This document shows, in pieces, positions 9,959-23,633 of a stretch of 64,000 nt of DNA. This DNA comes from Setaria digitata. Taxonomy: Eukaryota; Nematoda; Chromadorea; Rhabditida; Setariidae. Numbering within the stretch: position 1 is the first letter of the stretch; the number at the start of each line of letters is the position of its first letter. Below the pieces are notes generated by a model that worked only from the letters and a program-made list of their open reading frames with translations, did not search any database and had not been told where the DNA came from. The translations under genes were made by a program, and so were the position numbers. The stretch is taken from positions 62,001 to 126,000 of the forward strand of contig RCAB01000050.1 of assembly GCA_003640385.1 (NCBI GenBank), in the 5' to 3' direction.

Positions 9959-12900
9959 TCATTCGCATGCAATTTTCCCATGAAAACTTGTCATAGCTAT
10001 ACCAAATGCCTGTAATGCTGATAATGGATAGCGAAAATCCATCGTAAATGCATCGTAACCAATTCGACCAAATTGCATCACGATATATTTGGCTAGAAAT
10101 GAATGTAATTAGAATGTATCGCAATTAATTAGACTAGCTTGTATGCAAAATTTGACTAATTTTATTTCTCCTAATATATAGCTTAGTTTAATTTTATGAA
10201 AAAGAAAATTATTTGTATATTTTTATGTCTTCACTAACTTTATGATCACATATCATATTCGTATTAGTTTTATATTAGTGATTACAATGATTAAAAAGAA
10301 GTAATTACAACGATTAAGCTTATTTATCAAATATGCATAGACGGAATGAATCAAAAATCATTTTTTAAAAAATTCTAATCTTATAATTTTTTCACTTTTC
10401 CAAATTTTTTAACTTAATGCAAAATCAAAAATTGAAATAAAAATGATATTGGAAAATGTGAAAATGAAAAATACTTACGATCAGCGTCATGAATTATTTG
10501 AAAATTTTTAACTGATGGCTGAGTAACACGGCCATGAAAATTAAGAACATATGATTGTGTATCTGAAAAGTTTTCATTATCTAACAATAGCTAATTATCA
10601 AACCCTCGCATCCGAAACTTTAAATAGCAAAATTTTCGAAAAAAAGAAATGAAAAATTTAAATTATGCCTTCGTTCCAAACGGGACTTTTATTATGCATA
10701 GCAATTAAGTCATCTGCTTTTCGATTTTTCCACCTTTCTAAAATTGAATCTTGCTCCTGAAATGTATAATTAAATTTATAGCAAAGAGCGAAAAAAAGAA
10801 AATAAACTTTATGGCTTAATAAAATATGAATTTTTTACGGAAAAGAGGTAAAATTTTTTTTAAAATTTCTTTTTAAATTAATTTTTTGTTTCTTTGAATC
10901 AAAATTTAAAAGCAATTTAGTTTGACAATAATTCAAATATACTGTTAAGCCTTACTAGTAGGGGTCGAATTTCTCTACGACGATAATTTTCGGCATCACA
11001 AATGCCAGGAATCAAAACCGTCATTTTTCTTGGACCTTTGAAACCAAGAACATTGGTATCCTAAAATAGAAATTTTAGATTTTCAAGGCTAACATATGAT
11101 CAATAAAATAATTTGATTTAATTTTTATGATATTTTTTGAAAATTTGATTCTTTTTACGTTTTTTTTTTTTCATTCCAAATTTTCATTACTTTTATTTTT
11201 TCTTTTCAAATTTCTCTCCATCTGTTAGTGTTATCTAGCAATAGTTATGCCTATTTTTAGTACGGTACTTTAAAATGAGATTAAACACTTTAGAACAAAA
11301 AAAAAAGCCTTACATAAATGACAGCTGCAAGTTCTTGCCTTACCGAATTACCAATAACCCAAGACTTTTTTGGGTTTTCTCCATTGTCATACAGTGTAAA
11401 ATGTGTCCCCAAAGCATTTGATCTAAATTTTCAGAGGTAATTTAACTTTATAATACAAAATTCCTTATCAATAAATTTGAATTTTAATTTAAATTACACT
11501 GGAATGTATCAAGATCTGGTTTTCTACGAAATTATTTATTTGATTTTGCAAAATTAACCTTCAATATTTAATCATCATTAATCTTAATTCAACAGCAGAT
11601 TTTTATTAAATTGTCTAATTAGTTATTAAAAGTATATGACGCTAGCTATCCTAACGCAACTTGAAAAAACCTGGTTGCAAATTTAATTAAACGATAAACT
11701 GTTATTTTGCTGCTGAATAGTGAAAAAAACTAAAGATCGCGATATTCATATTAACATTTTCATCGTTTTTTTCTTATTTTTAATTAAGCTCAGATAAAAT
11801 TTTTGTTATAACAAATGCCTAATCAATATCAATAATAACTGTCTTTTTAAGCCTAAAAAGGTTTTAGTAGTGAAAAGAAGCCATTGGGAAATAAAACTGC
11901 TATAAGACTTAAATTGTCTGTCCAAATTCATTTTATGGTAAAAAATTGATATATTTTTTTTCAAATACTTCAAAATTCAAATGAGCATAAAATTTACCGA
12001 ACTTTTCCAACGAAAGAGTTGCCATACCGTCGCAAATCGGTAGGATCAATTGAAATCAAATAATTAGCCGTGGTGCTTTTTTTTCTTTTTCGTGCAGCCA
12101 AAAGAAAAATCTAAAATTCTTAAAATTTTAGGACAATAAAGAAATTGCATTTTTGTAAATCCTAAAAAGAACCTCATTGTTTTAACAAATTTTTTGAAAT
12201 TTTCATTTCTGATGCAATTTCTGCTTTACAGTAATATTTATATATTTTAATCATAATATTATGTGTCAGAATATACTGCAAATATATGTTTGCCATTTAC
12301 TTAATATTATTTTAATACTACAATTTGTTTTATACTGTATAATTAGTACTGTAAAGCTAGATGATTTCGACATCAGCATCGTGAGAAAGATGCGATTGCA
12401 GCACACAGTCGATGCAAATGAATTAGAAAAATTACAGTATGTTTACAATTCATTGAATATGTTTTGAATTTTTCTTTTTAATTCAAAAAAATTTGCCCTT
12501 ATCTGCTACGCTAATAGTATTTTACTGCTAATACTGTAATATTACATTTTAATATTGTAGGCAAAAAAGCCAGATTATGGTATTTGGTTAACATTTAGCA
12601 TCAGAAAGGTTACGATATATATTCACTATTACATTACATATCTTCTCTTTTTTTCCAACCTTTAAAAAATTTGCATAAATTCAAAAATACTAATAATAAT
12701 AAAGAAAAAAAAAAAAAACGATTAATACCCTTCGTTCTTCATCTTTTTCAAGATGTAAGTAATACGTTGGATAAATTCCTCGATCAACTCCCTTCTTATC
12801 ACGCGTTATGCGACACTTATACGTAACATTTCGTCTTGCCGGTGATGTCACAAATATTTCCAAATTTGTCATAATTTCATTTACATCAGGATTTTCAACT

Positions 12901-14003
12901 ACTAAATTATTTTGGAACTAATTTTATTCATTCATCTCTGAACACAATATTTTACTTTGTTAATAGTAATGTTATTTCTGAAAAAATTGAAAATTTTCCT
13001 TCTTTTTTTTTTTTTTCGTTTATGTTTCTTTTTGTTTAGAAATCTTTTAAGCTAACAAATAAATTTACACGGTAAAACGTTTTCTTCAATCTCATCTTTC
13101 CACGGCTCAACCAACGGTTCATTATCCGGTTCAAATGTTGCACTTGTGCTATTTGGAATTAATGTTGTCGCTGTTGTTAAATTATACGTTGATTTACTCA
13201 TATCATCATCATCATCAGATGAGCTGAAATCGATTAATTATACCAATTAACAATTTTAATATAAGAGAAATGTGATAAGAAATTTTCGGAAATTTCGACT
13301 TCTTCTGTTACTGCAAGCAAAAAAAAAAAAAGAAAAACAATCTTCTGTATGAGTTGACTTTTTTCCGGAAAACCAATCGGATCATGTAATTTTATATAAA
13401 AGCTATTATTATTGATCAGACGAATTATTACTCATTTTCATTGGAAAACCTACATTAAATTAATTTCTTCAAATTTAATTCAGTCTAATTTGCTTCTGAT
13501 AACTTTCCCAATATCCGAGGAAATAATCTAACAATTCTGAACAAATCAAGAAACAACTAAAATTGATTAAAATCGTTATTGCTTATACATTACATTACAA
13601 TGATGCAAACTAATAATAAATAGTTCCTTGAAATGGAATACTAAAAAAATTCGAAATGAAATTACTCATGTAATAAATATTAATAATGTTAAATGTTTTC
13701 ATCAACCAATCTATCACTACTCGATCAGCTAAACAGAGATGATAAATGAATTAGCGCAAACCTTTCATTACGTTGTGATGTGACTACTGTAGTAGCGGTT
13801 GAACCGGATATCATTGTTGGTGATATACGATCCGGATCATCCGGTGATGTAAAACATAATGGTCCATCGTAGCCGTGTAACTTATGGCTACTTTTCGACG
13901 TTATCATACAACTACTATTTCCGGGTATCAACATCACTGATGTATCATTTGTTCGAATGTTTGATGATGATAGGCGACGTTTTTGTCGCTGTCGCTCTTC
14001 CAT
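9959..14003 (-). CDS. tub-1: Tubby protein (TUB/TULP family)
   Basis: Nine exons on the minus strand: 14003-13762, 13223-13069, 12901-12729, 12110-11998, 11422-11314, 11060-10956, 10756-10669, 10562-10479 and 10092-9959. All phases agree and give 400 residues. Residues 1-140 are polar, with a D5 run from ATC repeats. The C-terminal Tubby barrel follows: [82 protein letters not shown] and the invariant end FHGKIACE. Tubby proteins bind PI(4,5)P2 and carry receptors into cilia with IFT-A; C. elegans tub-1 acts in ciliated neurons and fat storage. The start is preceded by a TTTTTCTAG acceptor 9 nt upstream. The intron after exon 7 appears to use a GC donor. An X-box lies 3.5 kb upstream. Confidence 0.95.
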
Positions 14004-14742
14004 AAATTTTTTCTAGAAAAATGAGCTTAAAAAGAATGAAAATAAAAGAAAAAAATTTAATATTTTATTTGCTTTTTAAAATTTATAAAATTAATTATTT
14101 TACTTACGGAAAAAAAAAAAAAAAAAAGCGATAGGTTTTTTTTCCATTAAAAAAAGAAAAAAACAAAAGAGTAAAAATGGAAGAATTATAAAAAAATTTA
14201 ATCTTTAATTTTTTTTTGAAATTTTATAAAATTAATTCTTTGACCTACAAAAAGCAAAAAAGGACGAACTTTTTTCAAAAATTAAAGTTGCACTTTTTCA
14301 TTTTTTTTTTTTTCAAATTCTATACTTTCATAAGAAAAAAAAAAAGAAAAAATTGAAAGGAAAAACTTTTGAAATGGAAAAATTAGGTAAAAAATGTTGT
14401 CGTTATTGGTTAAATAGCATAGAAGTGATAAATTTATCAGTTATTTCAACAATCATGATTTGTTACATTTCCAAAATGGTATCAGATTAAAAATAAATTG
14501 ATAGCTACAACATTACGACCCAATGAACAGAAGGAATAAATGGGACGAGTTAAATTGAATTCAAATTTGAAATTTATCAAATTGTGATTGTACGATTTGT
14601 AGCAATTTTTCAGGCATAAATTGATATGTGAAAAAAAAGCTGAAGCTAGAATGAGGAAGATTAAGCTTAGAAATAGTTTAAGTCCTATTTGTGAGGAATG
14701 AGAGGGAAAAAAAAAGAAAGAAGACGAAGTGGAAGTAGACAA

Positions 14743-14900
14743 GCTAAATAGTACAGATTAAAAAAGAAAAAAATAATAATAATAATAAAAGTAAAAACTA
14801 ATCTTTGGCAAAAAAAAAAANACTAAATAGTACAGATTAAAAAAGAAAAAAATAATAATAATAATAATAAAAGTAAAAACTAATCTTTGGCAAAAAAAAA
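14743..14900. other. assembly join: single N between two copies of the same sequence
   Basis: The N at 14821 is flanked by two near-identical 78-base stretches (14743-14820 and 14823-14900) that differ by one AAT unit in a microsatellite. This is the signature of overlapping contig ends joined without merging. Confidence 0.85.
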
Positions 14901-17526
14901 AAAAGAAAAAAAAAAGATTTTTAAGGAATATCTGTCAATCAAATGTACGAGAATAGAAGAAAAAAGATAGGGAAAACTAACATTTAGTAAGCCATTTTGA
15001 AAGGCAAAATTGAAATTTTTAAATGTTTGACAAAATAAAAAGGAAAGGAAAAAAAGAGCAAAAAGAAATGAAGCATATGAATTGCAATTAAATTCACTTT
15101 TCATTTTATTTTTAGATGATTTCAATCAAAACTTTTATTAATGTTAATTTAAATGATGCTAAAAAAAAAAGAGTGTCATTTCAAATTGAAAATGGAAAAT
15201 ATTATTTAACAACAAAATGATTATATTGATAGTATCATATGTGCGAATTCTTTTCTTTTCTTTTTTTTTTTTTAATTTAACATCTGCTTATTTTCAACAG
15301 CAAAAAGGAAGAAATTAATTTAAAAAAAAAAAATCCAAAGGATTTTTGATTTAGTATTTACTTCTCATAGAACTATTGTTAAATGCTTTGATTATTAGGT
15401 TTTTTTTTCTCTTTTTGTTTTCATTATTATTAAGCTGTGTAAGAAGTGAAACAAGAAAGTCCAGTTTCATTGCTTATCACGGTATTGATATTTACTTCGA
15501 CAATGATAATCATGAGAAATTATCGCAATGATAATGAATGACGAAATTTGCACTCATTGCCATTTCTATAACTCTTTCATGATCAACAATTTATTGCAAT
15601 TATTAATTGATTGTTTTACAATCAGAATTGCAATTATTATTTTTCATTGCTAAAAAGACAATAGTTTTGAAACGATTATTAATTGCGAAATTATGTAAAA
15701 TGAAAATGGAAGGATAAAATATACCCAAAAATTTTGATAATTCTAATCAATATTTAAGACTTTTATCAAGTTAACGAAGTTAATTAATTAATTAATAACT
15801 TTTCATTTGCACTTTCCTTCCTTCGGATTGCAAATGACAGTTGCACTTGGCATCACTTGTAACTGTTTTGCCTAAACTATTAATCATCCTTTTTTTAATT
15901 CGTTTTTTTTTTTTTTGAAATTCCAAATAAAAAATTTTGCTAAATAAAAAGATAAGAAAGGAGCCAAAACTATAACTTTGGCCAGAAGTAGAGAGCAACT
16001 GCCATAAGCTATTTGTAATCCATCAATTGCTATTACTATCGGCCAAATCATTCCAATCATTTTCTATTCCTATGGCCAAGAAGAAAGAAAAAAAATCATT
16101 TTTTTCCTCATATTTGTTTTCATATTTTATTTTTGATTTTTATTCATCTTCCCATTTGAATTTTTTTTTTTAATTTTTTTTAATCTCTTATCACTTATAA
16201 ATCTTATTTCATTTATCCTTTAAAAAAAAAAAAAAAAACAAGGAAAAAAAAACAAAAATAAAAATTTTAAAAAAGAAAGAGCAAATATACAATGATAATT
16301 TTCTTTTTCTTCTATTGATTATACAATATTTTCTTGTGAAAAAAGGAAAAAAACAAGAAAAATTAATTCAAATTTTTATTTCATAAGTAAAAAATTTTCT
16401 GAAATTCTCACTATTACTAAAATCGTATCAAATTGACTTGTGTTTTTCCTCCTTGCTAAATTTTTTTTTTTTTTTTTTCAATAAAATTTGACCAAACGAA
16501 AAAAAAAAATGTAAAAGAAAAGAAAAAAGATAGAAACAATTTTGTAGAGAACCACCACACAGTTATAATACTATTCAGTGATAACATTTATCATCTAATC
16601 GCAATACGCTATCTGATAATTTCGAATACGATATTCGAAAATCGAAATAGCTTAATATTTAATTATAAATGAGTAATGAAACCGTGGTGGATGATGAAAA
16701 AGTTATAGCAAACCTGTTTTGCCAAATTATGACTGGCCCATTCATCATTTGACATAACGAATAGATAATATCACAATAATTGAATTGAAAATGAATAAAC
16801 AGAACTGATAAATCAGTCCTCTAAAATTATATTTATTTTCTAGAAAAGAGTTATTCATAAAGTGACATTTCGAATAATTTAATGGTGCACTTTTAAAATG
16901 AACGAAATTTTCTACACAGAAAATAGTGACAATTAATTAGTTATGTACAAATGTTAGCTTTTTAAATAATTAAATACTATATTGTTACGTTATCATATCT
17001 TTGAATTAATAATATATGCATATTTTAGTTGAGTTGATTGCTGCATAAGTTGGTTAAAATTGCATTAGAATATTTAAAATAGATTTGCGGTAAAGGATTA
17101 ATTTTTATCAAAATCCTAAAACATTTCTTTTTTCTTTTTTTATTTGTTATTAAAGTCGAAAAATTGAGATAATCTGAATAAATAAATGAAATTTCTTCTT
17201 CCTTATGCATTTATTAATTACTGATGATGCATGGAAGGATGAATGAAACTAATTAGTGTTAATTGAAATGCTAAGGAATGTTCGCTTCAAGTGGCATATA
17301 TTTTGACTAAGTTTGAGGTGATATATGCGTAAGCTAGTCTTAAAAAGCTAACAATTTTAACATTTTCAATCAATTATATTAATAGTAGAATGATTAGTAT
17401 TCGCATGATAGAGCATCCGATAAGGAATGAAATTAGAAATGAGTAAAAATTTTCCCAAAACATTTCATTAATGATAAAATTCAAGTCAATAAAAGCTTGG
17501 TGCTATTTAATACAATTTTGTTTGAT

Positions 17527-17540
17527 GTTACCAAGGTAAC
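17527..17540 (-). promoter_or_regulatory. palindromic X-box (RFX/DAF-19 site) upstream of tub-1
   Basis: GTTACCAAGGTAAC is two perfect GTTACC half-sites around a 2-nt spacer. On the tub-1 strand it reads GTTACCTTGGTAAC and matches every position of the nematode X-box consensus RYYNYYWTRRNRAC. It lies 3.5 kb upstream of the tub-1 start, with no other gene in between. It is far for a nematode X-box, so an untranslated first exon or enhancer use is implied. Confidence 0.55.
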
Positions 17541-20500
17541 GAGAATCTCGCACTGATTAAGCGTCTTGGTGATATTTTTATGTTATATGGCTAGATATTT
17601 AGACGACAAGAATGATGATGATAGTGATAATGAGAATAATAATGATAATGAAGTTGATGACTACAAAATGATAATTTAAATTTTTCCTTCCTTTTTTTTT
17701 TCTTTTCTATTTGTTGTCGCTAATAAAAGAAAAAAAAAAAAAAAAGATATGGAAGAGGAGGAAGTAAATATATCGAAGTAGAATGATTATAGTCCCAATG
17801 GGTTAATTATATAGCTTTTCGTTTTTTCTGATTTCTGATCATATTAATATATCGTTTTCTATTTTTCGGCGGAATTTAAAACGAAAAAAAAAAAAAAAAT
17901 TTTTGTTCTTTTCGAAAAATATGATTAATAAATATAGTCAAATTATCGATATTATCAGTTATTTTTTGTTTTCTTTTTTTCTTGGATAATTAATAGGTGA
18001 TTAGTTAAATTACCGGTTATATGAGTTCGATTTGCAGTTGATTAGCTAGATTATCGAGATTATAGGTACAATTTGCGGTGAATTAATCAAATTATTGGTG
18101 CTATTATTAGTTTATTCAGCTTGATCAGTCAGTTTTTATCAGTAGATTACCAATTTAAGTTAACAGCTGAATTGTTGATATGATCAACTAAGAATGTAGT
18201 TGCTCAACTGATATACAAGCATTATCAATCTTATCAGTGGGAATAACAAATCAATAATCTATATGTTAACTGATTAGTTATAAAATCATATAATGCGTTG
18301 AAATAAATATTTCCTAGCTTATTTATTCGCTAATTAGTTGGAAGAATATCTCAGTTCGTTTAACAGTTAAATATATTTCTATAATTTAAAAACACCTGAA
18401 AATTACATTTCTATGGTTTAAAAACATTTGAAAATTATCACTAATCTTCAGATGAATTGGATTGCGAAATATCCTCAAATGTTTCGATTTAAATTAAATC
18501 CAACCATATGGAACTTTCATCGCATACGAAAAGTGAAGTTTCATCTGTTGTACTAAGAGCCAAAATCGATCATATATTTTATGTAATTAGTCAGTTAATG
18601 TATTTTTAATGTATTTCTTTTCTCATAATTTAAATAAACAATGCCAGCAAAATTAAATTAATGAAAATACTGCATAATTAGTTCACTTGCTAGCCTAGCG
18701 AAACTATTTCGATATTAAAATTGGATCCGCAAATTCTTTACATAAGTAATTTTTTTAAAGTGAATTTCCTCTAAGTAGTTGTTAATATTTAAAATTATTT
18801 CCAATTTACTTTTCTTCTGTTTTAAAGAGAGCTTATCCAATCTTATAAGAACATCAAAAATGAAATTGCAAAAATATGAATTGCTTAATTAGACACGAAA
18901 ATGACCTAGTGAATGAGAAATTATTGAGGAAAAAAAGCGAAGAAATATCTCACAACAATTAATCAATTAGCAATATTCATAAAAAAATTTAGTTTTTCAA
19001 AGATTGAAAATTACTTACTTGCTAATAACAAATGACATTAATTCTTACCATACTTAAGCTAATCATCATCATTATAAAATTATAACTGTAACGCAAGTCA
19101 TAATTATTAGAGCTTTTATATTATCTAAATTGTGAAAAATGAAATGGAAAAATATAAAATTTCTAAAAAATTTAGTCTTTTGATTTCACTTACCCTTTTT
19201 TTTTTTTTTTTTTTTTCTGATCAACATCACTAACATCTTATAAGTGATTATGTATCATCATTTATTATTCTGATTCAGCGTTAATAACGTGAATCTGTAA
19301 CATCATTTCTTACTATTTTCAATTATTAGTACGTAATGAATATTATCAGTCATTATTTTGATACAATGTTTGCTGATGTAAATATAGCGTTAAATGTATA
19401 GCATTTTTTAAATTAACACTTACATAAAAATAAATAAATAAATGAGAGAGAATAAAATCTTAAAAAAAAAAAAAAAAAAATGAAAAAGAAAGAAGAAAAA
19501 AAAAAATTCTTGAAAATTGAAAACTAGGAAATGGTTACATACTTATGTCTATGTTTGTCTTGGAGGAGCAAGAAAAGTTGTTTTCAATTTTGAATCCAAA
19601 TTCAATTTTACCACTTTCTTTTCATCCTCGTTTCTTCCTTTTTTTTTAAAAAAAAAGAAAAAAAAAAAGTTTTTTTTTCTTTTTTCATTCATCCTTTCTC
19701 GTCTAGAAGAAAATGGTTATGGCCATAAAAGATTATCAAATAGCTTTGATTTGGTTTGCTTACAAAAAGATTGGCACATCAAATGAAATAATGATAGAAT
19801 GCATTCAAGCAAAATCTAATTTCATCTTTTTTCTTCTCTCTCATTTTTTTTTTTTCTTCCTCCTTTGCATTTTTTTTTTTGTTTCCGCTAATTAATTACA
19901 TTTGAAATGAGCATAAAATTTGTTTTCTAGTTTAAAAATATGAACAAAATTAATTAGTTTTTTTTCGGCAACTGTAACACAGTACGGCATTTACAAATGA
20001 AATGAATTTAAAATTCTTTCCTAGATATTTCTAGTTAGTTGAATTGTTTATTTTCCGAATTGCTATTGAAACGATAAGAAAAGAAGTTCTTTTTTTTGTT
20101 TCTAAACACTTATTTGAATTTATTTATAATAAAATTTCACACCTTTTCATATGGCCCAATGATGTGCATTATTGCGTAATAATATTTCAATTTAGCTATT
20201 CAAAGCATTTGAGATAATTCAAACAATAATTATGAATATTATTTAATTTAAACTCAAAATCTCAATTTTATCCATTATTCAAGATGTAATAATAGTTGAT
20301 TGCATTTTGTCTAAATTGCGTTCCGAATTTGGAAGAAATGTAATCGTTAGAATTTAAAACTCAAACTTCATCCTAACCTAAAATTCAAAGAATTAATTTA
20401 AGCAATTTAAAAAACTGATTTGAGTAACTAATTTAAAATTCATACCTGCGTACAGTTAAAAATTTTGACTTTTAAATAAAAATTTCTTAGAAAATAATCC

Positions 20501-20926
20501 AACAATATCGCCCATCGTTCATTGCTATCAATTCATCGCTGCTTCAAATGTCTATAGCTTCTATCGTTTCCCTCAACTGTTTACATTTTCTTTACTCTTT
20601 CTTTTTTATCCCCAATCTTGTAATCATCATCTCTTCAAACACTCTTAATCTTTTCGTCCCTAATGAACATGCTATTTTTTTCAATGTACGAATTTTTGCA
20701 GCAATTATTATAAACAATCCTCCAACACCTCTCTCTTTCTCTCTTTCTCTCCTCAATTGAACCCATAAATTTCATCGTGTAACACCGATGTCATTGTAGC
20801 ATACCAGGACGCGGTTGAAGATTGTAAATTATTAGTTTAGTCGGTGATCGCGGATGGAGCTGTGTAGTCGGTGAGTGCTGATTAATTGGGGCTAGTGTAA
20901 TTAATTAGTTGGTGTGATTAATAATA

Positions 20927-20962
20927 ATTAGTCGAGACCAATTAGGGTTAATTGGGACTAAT
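20927..20962 (+). promoter_or_regulatory. inverted repeat in the rpb-5 promoter region
   Basis: ATTAGTC-gaga-CCAATTA pairs with TAATTGG-GACTAAT, giving a 14-bp stem with a 4-nt bulge and a short loop. It includes a CCAAT element on each strand. It lies about 40 nt before the trans-splice site of rpb-5. It could be a transcription-factor palindrome; no function is shown. Confidence 0.35.
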
Positions 20963-20995
20963 AGGATTTTTGTAGTATATTTGTCGTAATACAAT

Positions 20996-21004
20996 GGGTT
21001 TCAG
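20996..21004 (+). promoter_or_regulatory. probable spliced-leader acceptor of rpb-5
   Basis: GGGTTTCAG ends at 21004, 14 nt before the ATG, and no coding exon precedes it. Confidence 0.55.
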
Positions 21005-21018
21005 GTTTGTTTGAATTG

Positions 21019-23102
21019 ATGGCCGATGACGAGTTAGAAACATACAAGTTATGGCGTGTTCGGAAGACTATTATGCAGGTTTGTTTATGGTGGTGAGGTA
21101 GTGATTAGCTTTTATGGATTAATAGTTATTGGGTGATAATGAGTTACTGATAACTGTTTGTGACTGTCATGTAAGTGAGCCAGTGAAAGATGATTGAAAA
21201 GGTGTGGTTTCTATGAAATCTTGAAAGAAAGGATAATTTTGGGCTGCTGGCAAAGCACTAATGATATGCATATATGATTTTTTTTAACAGCAACAAAAAA
21301 AAATGGTGTAAAATTCAAAATATCTCTCTAACTTCTTATATAAGATTGATATTAATTGCTTGGTTATGAAGTATAAATATTATATGTTAATGACGAGATA
21401 ATAGTAGTGGTAGTTGTTCAAAAATGAAATATAACTATATTGGGGAAAAGGTGCCGGGAACTATTTAGCCGGCAATGGAATGGTAAAAATCAATCAACTT
21501 TGTGATTGTTTATCATAATTTAATTGTTCGAATCATAGTTAAATAAGGTTGCTGTAAACTTCCCTGTGAAACTATTGTAGCTTAGTGTGAGCGAAGCATT
21601 TTCTTATAATATCCAAGTATGTGTGAAAGTCTGGTACACCCAATGAAATGATTCTTGGATCCTACGTCTGTAAAAAATTTTTCAGTTCCTAATGCTGTAG
21701 CATTCTGCAGATGTGTCATGATCGTGGATATTTGGTAACACAAGAAGAACTGGATCAAACGTTGGAGAATTTTAAAGAGACATTTGGTGATAAACCAAGT
21801 GAACGACATCCATCTCGTAATGAATTAACCGTTTTAGTAGCGCATAACGATGATCCAACAGATCAGATGTTCGTTTTCTTTCCAGAAGACTCCAAGATCG
21901 GAATCAAAACAATAAAGGTTGTTGGTTTTTTTTTTTTTCATTACTTTCTTCCGAAATTTGTTGAAGATCCTCGTCCGGTTATCCATCTATTTCATGTTTC
22001 TCCGTATTGTTTCACTTATTTTTCAGCTTTAAATTTCTGCGTTGAGCATTTTTTTTTCCTTTATAGGCCATTTGTCAACAAATGCAAGAACAGGCGATAA
22101 CACGAGCTATCATTGTTGTGCAAGCTGGTATGACTCCTTCAGCCAAGCAGGTAGGTATTATTTTTAATTTCATCAGATTTCAAATATTTTCGTTGTTGCG
22201 AAAAATGATTGTACATCGGGCTCTCGAAAAAAAATTTGAATATCAACGGTTCCATTTTGATCAGCTTCCTTGCTAGTTGTAAGTGTGGTGAAAAGAAAAA
22301 TCTCCCAGCACTATTATACATTAACTTTTATAACTCTCTTTCGATTATTCCATCTTGAATTGGTCCTTGTATTGGAATTTAAAGCTGTTGATTGATAGGT
22401 AATATTAACTTTTTTGTTTTGTAAATAATTCTTGATGACAAATCACTAAATCATTTTTCAAAAACATATCTTAATCTGTTGGTAGTGGCTTACTCCGATA
22501 TTTTGTTTATCTATCACCATATTATAGGCAATAGCAGATATGGCACCAAAATACACGTTAGAACAGTTTCTGGAAGCTGAACTTATGGTCAATATAACAG
22601 AACATGAATTAGTACCAGAGCATGTTGTGATGACAAATGAGGAAAAGAACGAACTATTGGCCCGATAGTAAGTTAATCGACATTTTAGGTCATTTTTTTC
22701 ATCATCGTGTTAACGGAAATCTTTGGGATGAAATTGCTTGGTATCGTTAGAAGAAAAAAAAAGGAGAAAGAGTAGCTAAATCAATACATTATTTTTACTT
22801 GCTAATATGAAGACTAAATGCGAACTTTTGGTCACAAAGAATGAGTTTTTTTTTTATTGATAGGTAACGGTTTATCTTAGAATTATAGAAACTGCAAACG
22901 TTTTCCCGGAGTGTGCGCCAGTTTTCAACATATTTATTGTTAATCTTACTTTTTCAGTAAGCTTAAAGATACTCAGTTACCAAGAATTCAACAGAGTGAT
23001 CCGGTAGCGAGGTATTTTGGTTTACGGCGTGGCCAAGTAGTCAAAATTATTCGACCGTCAGAAACTGCTGGACGATACATTACTTATCGGCTTGTTGTAT
23101 AA
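21019..23102 (+). CDS. rpb-5: RNA polymerase I/II/III shared subunit RPB5 (RPABC1)
   Basis: Five exons: 21019-21078, 21711-21917, 22067-22150, 22528-22667 and 22958-23102. All phases join and give 211 residues, against about 210 in human. The sequence is close to the animal consensus from end to end: [108 protein letters not shown] and the C-terminal [23 protein letters not shown]5 is shared by all three nuclear polymerases. Its N-terminal jaw domain contacts downstream DNA and its C-terminal domain binds the core. No defects are seen. The bHLH gene follows about 0.5 kb downstream on the same strand. Confidence 0.98.
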
Positions 23103-23633
23103 AATGCTTGAAATGTGTTGGCTTTATTTTTTGCTATTGTTATATTTTCTGCTACATTATTTTCTTGTGGTTTTTATTTAAAGTTAAATATTGTGATATG
23201 GGTTGAATTACAGATTTATTGGAGTTCACATTTTCTCTTTTCATTGTTTCCAGTGCTGAAATTCTATTATATGGAGCAGCAGTTTCATCTTGTTGCTTTC
23301 TTGTCTTGCATTAATTTCTGCTTAACACTTGTATTGTTTCACACCTATGAAGAATACTGGAAATGTGAGAAGATCGTTTCCAGATGACTGACAATGATAT
23401 CTTAGTCAAGAGTGGAAACTAATAAGAAAGATATTTTCTTTCTTATCTTAGGATACGTTATGCCATCCTAAAATAAAATATATTCGTGTTTATCCCAAAT
23501 TTTCTGATAACATTTGAACACGATATAGATATAAATAAGAAATGGTAAATAAAGGTTTTTTATTTCTCTTTGTGTCTTCTTCAGTATACTGGAATTTCCA
23601 TTGTTGAACAACCATGATGAACAAACTCTTGCT

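Larger units (their letters stand above)
14013..20920. other. large intergenic region between tub-1 and rpb-5
   Basis: About 7 kb with no convincing exon on either strand. Minus ORFs of 68-86 codons at 14.5-16.0 kb are rich in Phe and Lys and arise from T/A runs. The recognisable elements are the assembly join at 14.8 kb, the X-box at 17.5 kb and pyrimidine-rich promoter sequence from about 20.5 kb. Confidence 0.5.

Noticed and set aside
14743..14900. Recent tandem duplication
   Set aside because: The single N between copies and the one-unit microsatellite difference indicate an assembly overlap.
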